A stretch of DNA of 28,480 nucleotides. It comes from JALHOQ01 sp038144835. Lineage in GTDB: Bacteria > Bdellovibrionota > Bdellovibrionia > Bdellovibrionales > UBA1609. Under the pieces are notes generated by a model. The model had not been told where the DNA came from, searched no databases, and saw only the letters and a program-made list of their open reading frames with translations. Shown piece by piece: positions 23,981 to 28,480 of this stretch. The DNA lies in NCBI GenBank assembly GCA_038144835.1, contig JAYQON010000029.1:1-28480 (forward strand), in the 5' to 3' direction. The position numbers were made by a program, and so were the translations under genes. How positions within the stretch are numbered: the first letter of the stretch is position 1; each line of letters begins with the position of its first letter.

Positions 23981-25546
23981 TTAACGCGCCAATTGCTTTT
24001 TCCAATTCTGCAACTTGATATTCAGATCCCGACCGATCGGATTGTCAGACTCTTGTGGTTGATTTTCACCCGGGTCCTTAATGAGATCATAAAACTCAAA
24101 TTCGGGCCGGTTAATTTTTTTTCCAGATATGAAAGTCCAACATGAGAAACGTTCTTCAGCGTGCCTTGCGGTCCGGTGAATGAGTTTGTGGGTGCGAGTG
24201 CGGATCGCATGGTCTTTAAAGTTGATCTGTTGGTTCAAGGTACTGAAATGGTCGAAAATTTTATTATCGTCATCCGTACGGATCATACTTTCCCAGAGAG
24301 GAGTGCGAACGAGAAACACATGCTCCCTGCCGTCAGAAGGAGTTCCGTCGTCGCGTAATAAATTTATTCCCTCCAAAAAGTAACCGAGATCGTCATAGGG
24401 CACGCCTACATGTTCCAGTAGGGTCGGCAAGATATCAACACCTGATGCCATGATTTCGGTGCGGCCATATTGATAAATCGCGGGGCTGGTGATGACCAGA
24501 GGTACTCGCACGGTCTCGTCGTGGATGTCATAATGGGCTATATAGCCATGTTCGCCAAGACTTTCCCCATGCTCCGATTGAAGAACAATCATGGTTTGGT
24601 TTGCGGTTTGGGTTTTATCAAGGATCTCGAGAAGGCGTGAAAATTGAGTGTCCGCCTTCACTACACCGTTATCGTAAAGATCACGGATATAATTCATATC
24701 CTCGCTAGTTGCTCGGAGTGGCCATTTGAGTTTTTCAAGATTTTTAGATGTCACTCGATGCATGGATTTTTTCTCACCCCCCTGATGAAGCACATATGTA
24801 TTGTGTGCAGGATTAAGGGGATTGTAAAACCAGCCATCGTAATAGAGCTGCATGTTGCCAAAAAATTTTACGTTGGCGAATATTCCGCGGTAGTTTGGGT
24901 CTGCGAATTTATTCGCTGCCAGATCTCCAAAAGGTGCATGCACGTCACCGATTGGGAGCCAGAGAAAAAAAGGCTTTTTCCCATCCGCAACAAATTTCTC
25001 GATCTTGTCCCAATCGAGTGACCGACCGTTAGCCAAACGAGAGGCTGGAAGATCGAAAAGGTCGAACCCTTGCGAGAAACTTGCGTAGAGGCTCTGATAC
25101 TTGCTGAATTCGGGCGAATTTCCAATGGCTGCCGTTCGGTAGTCTTTATTTTTAAGAATTTGCGCCAGCGGTTGGATATTGTCGGCAAAGCGATGATTGA
25201 AACTAATTATTCCGTTAGTCTCTGGGTAAAGCCCGGTATGTACTGAGCTCTCGCTGACCGGAGTCAGGTAAGAGGATGAAAAGTAATTTTCAAAGACGAT
25301 CCCTCTCTTTGACCATTTGTCAATGTGAGGACTCGTGATCCGAGAATGGCCGTAAAGGCTCATCCGGTCGCGCCGTAAACTATCGATACTAACGAGAATT
25401 ATATTGCATCGAAGACACTTGCCTGGGTTGATCTGGGGTCTCGACGCTCTGATGAAAAACAAATCCGTGAGGTAAAAAACGGTCCCGATTGTTGCGAAGA
25501 GACTGACGAGGAGGCCTAAACCGACGCCCAAGAGTTGTCGTTTCAT
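23981..25546 (-). CDS. Membrane-anchored sulfatase-fold enzyme without the formylglycine Cys/Ser
   Basis: A 521-residue protein anchored by one N-terminal helix (about 5-32), with the catalytic domain outside the inner membrane. Sulfatase/alkaline phosphatase superfamily features are clear: VSIDSLRRDRMSLYGH with metal ligand Asp55, HTGLYPETNG (103-112), DVHAPF (201-206) and the SEHGESLGEHG block (324-334). The usual Cys/Ser-x-Pro-Ser-Arg nucleophile motif is replaced by Thr95-Pro-Val-Ser-Glu, so formylglycine cannot form. Thr95 could act directly as in LtaS or phosphoethanolamine transferases, or the enzyme may be inactive. The substrate is unknown. AAGGA precedes the ATG by 6 bases. Confidence 0.87.
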   Translation of the reverse strand: MKRQLLGVGLGLLVSLFATIGTVFYLTDLFFIRASRPQINPGKCLRCNIILVSIDSLRRDRMSLYGHSRITSPHIDKWSKRGIVFENYFSSSYLTPVSESSVHTGLYPETNGIISFNHRFADNIQPLAQILKNKDYRTAAIGNSPEFSKYQSLYASFSQGFDLFDLPASRLANGRSLDWDKIEKFVADGKKPFFLWLPIGDVHAPFGDLAANKFADPNYRGIFANVKFFGNMQLYYDGWFYNPLNPAHNTYVLHQGGEKKSMHRVTSKNLEKLKWPLRATSEDMNYIRDLYDNGVVKADTQFSRLLEILDKTQTANQTMIVLQSEHGESLGEHGYIAHYDIHDETVRVPLVITSPAIYQYGRTEIMASGVDILPTLLEHVGVPYDDLGYFLEGINLLRDDGTPSDGREHVFLVRTPLWESMIRTDDDNKIFDHFSTLNQQINFKDHAIRTRTHKLIHRTARHAEERFSCWTFISGKKINRPEFEFYDLIKDPGENQPQESDNPIGRDLNIKLQNWKKQLAR

Positions 25547-25659
25547 ATGAAGTCCTTTTTAGCAACCAAAAGCATAAGGGGGAACTCATGGGGAAGGGAA
25601 GTTTTGTGAGTCAACGATTAAGTGAGAAGAGCCCCTAGCACGCTGGTATTTGACATTAT

Positions 25660-25736
25660 TGGCGACCACGGCAAGGATCGAACTTGCGACCTAGTGTTTA
25701 GGAAACACTTGCTCTATCCAACTGAGCTACGTGGTC
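25660..25736 (-). tRNA. tRNA-Arg (anticodon CCT)
   Basis: A complete 77-base cloverleaf on the minus strand with encoded CCA. The acceptor stem GACCACG pairs with CGTGGTC, followed by discriminator G and CCA. The D arm has AGCTCAGTTGGATAGAGC, the anticodon stem-loop AGTGT-TTCCTAA-ACACT gives anticodon CCT, and the T arm has GTTCGATCC. It reads AGG codons. No integrated element is visible next to it. Confidence 0.96.
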
Positions 25737-25759
25737 AAAGTCTTTAATGCTCCAGAAGA

Positions 25760-25788
25760 CTCTTAGTGGGTTCAACTTACACTGGCAA
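25760..25788 (-). promoter_or_regulatory. Possible promoter of tRNA-Arg
   Basis: On the minus strand: TTGCCA (25788-25783), 17 bases, then TAAGAG (25765-25760), which would start transcription about 17 bases before the tRNA. The -10 box is weak. The rest of the 178-base gap 25737-25914 holds no gene that I can support; an AT-rich inverted repeat AGTAA-AAAA-TTACT near 25818-25831 may contribute to transcription ending. Confidence 0.3.
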
Positions 25789-25914
25789 CTACTTGTGCAT
25801 GTGGTTTGGAGCAGAATTAGTAAAAAATTACTTTTTTGGGTAAATATCTGCAACGCGAAATACATATTTCCTGGGAATGCCCATATCTTTGACCAGCACT
25901 ATAACGTATTCAAA

Positions 25915-26835
25915 TTATGGCTTTGCTTGCTGAGTGCTCGTAGGTTCTCGCATTGAGCCGGTTTCAGCCGCTCGGAACATAAAACTGAAAAGCAAAAAAA
26001 ATAATATCAAAGCCATAGCCGTAGCCCGCAGTTTTCTGATCAATTTTTTCTCAAAGGGCGGACTTTTACTTTGGTGGTCTCCGAGAACGAGTTGTTGCCG
26101 TTGCTTGGGCCAGGGGTGAGAGAGAGCCATAGTTTGAGAAAGTTGTGCGTGGCTCGCAACGTGGGGATAGCTAAGCATTTTTTCAAGCGTTGCGAAATAA
26201 AGTTTAGAATCTACATTGAACTCATGGATGGCAACCCAATCCGCGTCTAGCTCTTGCGCTCGAACCAGGTGACGAAGTAAAACGGAAAAGCAAATTACAT
26301 AGGCGACGGCCACAAGCAAACTAATCGTGATTAGAAAAAGATTTTCTGAAGTCGCAATCGGTATCCAATGATCGATGGGATACGCCGAAAGCGCCAAGAG
26401 GCCGCCCGCGACAATAAATGTGTAGGCTAAAAAGGGGATCCAGATGCGTCGACTCAGGTGGCTTTGTGTGAAGTGAGAGACCTCATGTGCAATTACGGCA
26501 TCGATTTCTTGAGCCGAGAAGTCTCCCAACAATGAATCCGAAATAAGAATTCGAGCGCGGCAAACCTTGGGCGCGTAAATCATTCCTACGGCCAGGGCGT
26601 TGGCTGCATTAAAGCGTTTGAGTGGCCATACTTCCACCCGCAACTCGGGAAGTCCGGCAGCTTGTAGGCGTTTATGAACGAGGGATAGAATCTTAGGATC
26701 GGTCAGTCTGTATGTGTCTTGCCAGAATGAAATGATCCAAGGGCTGGCAAGCTTAATTAGAAAAATGAGGCCACAGGCAGCCAAGCTGACCCATCCGATT
26801 GTCCCCAGATCGAGACTGGCAACCAGAACATTCAT
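25915..26835 (-). CDS. HtpX-like M48 membrane metalloprotease
   Basis: A 306-residue integral membrane protease. The HEVSH zinc motif is at 117-121 and ELDAD at 195-199. Hydrophobic segments lie at about 13-36, 131-151, 165-187 and 276-292, an arrangement like HtpX, whose active site faces the cytoplasm and which degrades misfolded membrane proteins. The NAANALAVGM segment before HEVSH resembles the NAFATG-type motif of HtpX. It is distinct from the M48 lipoprotein 2 kb away. There is no clear Shine-Dalgarno before the ATG. Confidence 0.88.
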   Translation of the reverse strand: MNVLVASLDLGTIGWVSLAACGLIFLIKLASPWIISFWQDTYRLTDPKILSLVHKRLQAAGLPELRVEVWPLKRFNAANALAVGMIYAPKVCRARILISDSLLGDFSAQEIDAVIAHEVSHFTQSHLSRRIWIPFLAYTFIVAGGLLALSAYPIDHWIPIATSENLFLITISLLVAVAYVICFSVLLRHLVRAQELDADWVAIHEFNVDSKLYFATLEKMLSYPHVASHAQLSQTMALSHPWPKQRQQLVLGDHQSKSPPFEKKLIRKLRATAMALILFFLLFSFMFRAAETGSMREPTSTQQAKP

Positions 26836-26875
26836 TGGTCAATATCGGCATTTTGAGGTTTGAGCTTGAGGTTAT

Positions 26876-27397
26876 TTAAGGGTTAATCAAACTCTGACAG
26901 CTCTCGATTCTGCCGTTATATCTGCAGTTAGAGATGATTATCGGAATGATCACTTCGTATGTGTTTTGATTAATGTTTTGAATATAGAATTTTTTTGAGA
27001 TCTCCCCCGGTGCAAAGGCAAGGTAGCCGTGAGTTGCAATATAATGCACCCCTGGCTGTGCATAGGGCGGTGAATTTGGCGTTGTGTAGAGGTTATCATT
27101 GGTGCTCCAGCTGAAATCCAAGGCAGATGGAAAAGATTTATTTAAGCGAAATTCCAATTCGCAAATGGAATTGCGTGGGCAAGGAGGATTAATAAATTGG
27201 ATTTTAGGAAGTTCAATGGCAACTGCTGTGCCTGAATCTTCATTCGTTCCATTGGTGGGAGTGGTAGGACTTCCATTGTTTGAGTCGGCTGACAAAGAGG
27301 GCTTAGATGAGGTTTTAGAAAAGCCAACATTTGAACAAGCTGTATTGGCGAGCAAGGTGGCTGCTAGGATGAGAGTGAAAGGTAAACTTGGCGTCAT
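26876..27397 (-). CDS. Lipoprotein with a Calx-beta-like domain
   Basis: A 173-residue protein with a signal peptide ending LANTAC (lipid-modified Cys21), a Ser/Thr/Asn/Pro-rich linker (25-58), and a beta-sandwich segment at about 66-150. The FSWSTNDN... GVHYIATHGYLAFAPGE... FYIQNI pattern matches the Calx-beta repeat (time-of-flight of two strands around a G-x-L-x-F-A-P-G-E turn). There are four cysteines after the lipid Cys (at about 74, 79, 158 and 166). Calx-beta domains often bind calcium; I cannot confirm ligands here. Role and partner are unknown. It diverges from the TetR gene. Confidence 0.7.
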   Translation of the reverse strand: MTPSLPFTLILAATLLANTACSNVGFSKTSSKPSLSADSNNGSPTTPTNGTNEDSGTAVAIELPKIQFINPPCPRNSICELEFRLNKSFPSALDFSWSTNDNLYTTPNSPPYAQPGVHYIATHGYLAFAPGEISKKFYIQNINQNTYEVIIPIIISNCRYNGRIESCQSLINP

Positions 27398-27519
27398 ACC
27401 GGAGAGAGTGAGCAGACCTCGTGCCTACTGTAGAGCATCTGTTCGCCGTCTAAATCGACTTGGGGGCTAAAAATTGATCAACTGTCGAAAGCCTAGTTCG
27501 CGATGCCCCTCTTTGATTT

Positions 27520-27566
27520 TTGAGATTTTCAAGTTGTCTCAAGATGAGATTACGGCCTGGTATGCT
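27520..27566 (+). promoter_or_regulatory. Candidate operator and extended -10 promoter of the TetR gene
   Basis: In the 233-base divergent gap 27398-27630. An inverted repeat TTGAGA (27520-27525) and TCTCAA (27537-27542) with an 11-base centre lies just upstream of TGGTATGCT (27558-27566), an extended -10 box. This is a plausible self-regulation site for the TetR protein. The -35 is not convincing. No gene is visible in the rest of the gap. Confidence 0.35.
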
Positions 27567-27630
27567 TTATATTCTTGAGAACACCAAAATTATCCTCTAA
27601 ACAGAGAGCCGATTGGTTGAGGATGATAGA

Positions 27631-28296
27631 ATGAAGGGCAAAGGTAATCGACAAAAAATTCTAAATGCGAGTATTGAGCTTTTCAATCGCGACGGTACAG
27701 TGGTTGTGACTACTAACCACATAGCCCGGTATCTGTCGATTAGCCCGGGTAATTTATATTTTCACTTCGATAGCAAGGAACACATTATTCGTGAACTTTT
27801 TGGACTAATGACAAACGAAGTGCATGCTCTTTGGGGAGGAGTGGCGGCACTGTCTCCTCATGAATTTTTGGAAGGTACATTTGAATTGTTTTGGAAATAC
27901 AGGTTCTTTCATCGTGAGATGTATCACTTGCGTCGGCAGGACGACTTGTTGTCTAAGCATTGGAAGGCTCATATGAGCCGTTGTTTGCGGCTTCTGCGCC
28001 TCCGTTACGCTCAGTGGGTGCATCAAGGGCAGATGCGTTTAAATTATGATCCCACTGAACTGAAAATGCTGAGTGATTGTGTGTTATTGGTTTCCAACGC
28101 ATCGCTAGGATTTTTTGAAGGCCCAGAAAAGCCGGCTTCACGGCGCAGTCTGCGTCCAGCAATAGAACGTGTGCACCAATTGCTCTGGCCCTATTATACA
28201 CAAGAATACCGGGCTATTTTGGGTGAGGCCTCTTCGTCGCTAAGACGATCTGAAACGGTTCTAGAAAACAAGATTTTAGATACTCCTCAACCGTGA
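27631..28296 (+). CDS. TetR/AcrR-family transcriptional regulator
   Basis: A 221-residue DNA-binding protein from ATG 27631, with GAGG 8 bases upstream; a TTG six codons earlier is less likely. The helix-turn-helix is in the first 50 residues: RQKILNASIELFN, then TTNHIARYLSISPGNLYFHFDSKEHII, the typical TetR pattern including the conserved Tyr-x-His-Phe. The ligand domain contains aromatic stretches (FWKYRFFHREMYHL). The ligand is unknown. It converges on the PhoX-like gene with a 10-base overlap, and diverges from the Calx-beta lipoprotein gene. Confidence 0.9.
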   Translation: MKGKGNRQKILNASIELFNRDGTVVVTTNHIARYLSISPGNLYFHFDSKEHIIRELFGLMTNEVHALWGGVAALSPHEFLEGTFELFWKYRFFHREMYHLRRQDDLLSKHWKAHMSRCLRLLRLRYAQWVHQGQMRLNYDPTELKMLSDCVLLVSNASLGFFEGPEKPASRRSLRPAIERVHQLLWPYYTQEYRAILGEASSSLRRSETVLENKILDTPQP

Positions 28297-28480
28297 GTGA
28301 GTTGTTCAAGGGTGGGGCCATCGATGGCTACCACACAAGGAGCCGGCGTTGCATTTTTGCCATCCGGCCAGTGGCTGGCGATACGGGACGGATCGTGCCC
28401 GCGCTCGCCCGGGTGTTGCACCGATAAGAACAAGGTTTTGTAATCTGGTGCGAAGCACGGGCCAGTCAGTTCGGCGCCCG
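28287..28480 (-). CDS. PhoX/DUF839-type phosphatase, C-terminal end (partial)
   Basis: Read on the minus strand from 28478 to TGA at 28289-28287, 63 residues. GAELTGPCFAPDYKTLFLSVQHPGE followed by a Ser-His-Trp-Pro segment is the conserved C-terminal region of PhoX/DUF839 beta-propeller proteins, some of which are calcium-dependent alkaline phosphatases exported by the Tat pathway. The rest lies beyond the window. The stop overlaps the end of the tetR-family gene by 10 bases. Confidence 0.85.
   Translation of the reverse strand, partial: GAELTGPCFAPDYKTLFLSVQHPGERGHDPSRIASHWPDGKNATPAPCVVAIDGPTLEQLTHG

Noticed and set aside
25660..25736. tRNA gene as an attachment site for an integrated element
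   Set aside because: No integrase, no repeat of the tRNA 3' end and no foreign-looking genes next to it in this window.
25747..25956. A 69-residue open frame on the plus strand in the tRNA-M48 gap
   Set aside because: No binding site, no recognisable features, and it runs into the end of the M48 gene on the other strand.
28297..28480. Non-coding GC-rich end of the window
   Set aside because: Reading the minus strand gives a PhoX/DUF839 C-terminus, so it is coding.

Overview
This window looks like a chromosomal segment of a Gram-negative bacterium of moderate GC content. My best guess is a member of the Bdellovibrionota/Oligoflexia or another former deltaproteobacterial group. The ribosomal and RNA polymerase proteins are proteobacteria-like, there are lipoproteins and outer-membrane-type genes, and a TIGR03545/TIGR03546-type pair (known only from bacteria with outer membranes) sits beside a HAMP-SpoIIE phosphatase. 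The taxonomic placement is inference. I see no insertion sequence, phage gene, CRISPR array or other sign of recent transfer.

Region 1 (1-11381, all + strand) is the fused S10-spc-alpha ribosomal protein cluster: end of rplW, then rplB-rpsS-rplV-rpsC-rplP-rpmC-rpsQ-rplN-rplE-rpsH-rplF-rplR-rpsE-rpmD-rplO-secY-adk, a 165-base gap with a possible internal promoter, then rpmJ-rpsM-rpsK-rpoA-rplQ and a strong Rho-independent terminator. Genes are packed with overlaps or gaps of a few bases, and several use GTG or TTG starts. The usual neighbours rplX, rpsN, rpsD, map and infA are missing from their standard positions. rplE begins one base after rplN and carries a Lys/Glu/Ala-rich N-terminal extension exactly where rplX would be.

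Region 2 (11422-20001) holds surface-sugar and envelope genes. It has a family 4 glycosyltransferase, a membrane-anchored thioredoxin-like protein with a promoter abutting its ATG, a small secreted Cys-containing protein, the TIGR03546/TIGR03545-like envelope pair, a WbpE-like sugar aminotransferase divergent from a bifunctional mannose-1-phosphate guanylyltransferase/mannose-6-phosphate isomerase, a small unknown protein and an MscS-type channel. The sugar genes would supply GDP-mannose and an amino-sugar nucleotide for lipopolysaccharide or another polysaccharide.

Region 3 (20089-28480) holds signalling and envelope quality-control genes. It has a FecR-like membrane protein, a HAMP-SpoIIE phosphatase, an M48 lipoprotein protease, a sulfatase-fold membrane enzyme lacking the usual formylglycine residue, tRNA-Arg(CCT), an HtpX-like membrane protease, a Calx-beta-like lipoprotein, a TetR regulator and the end of a PhoX-type phosphatase. 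Several genes here lack a Shine-Dalgarno sequence and instead have a sigma70-like -10 box about 7-8 bases before the ATG, which suggests leaderless transcripts. The longest stretch without a gene is 27398-27630 (233 bases), so there is no large unexplained gap.
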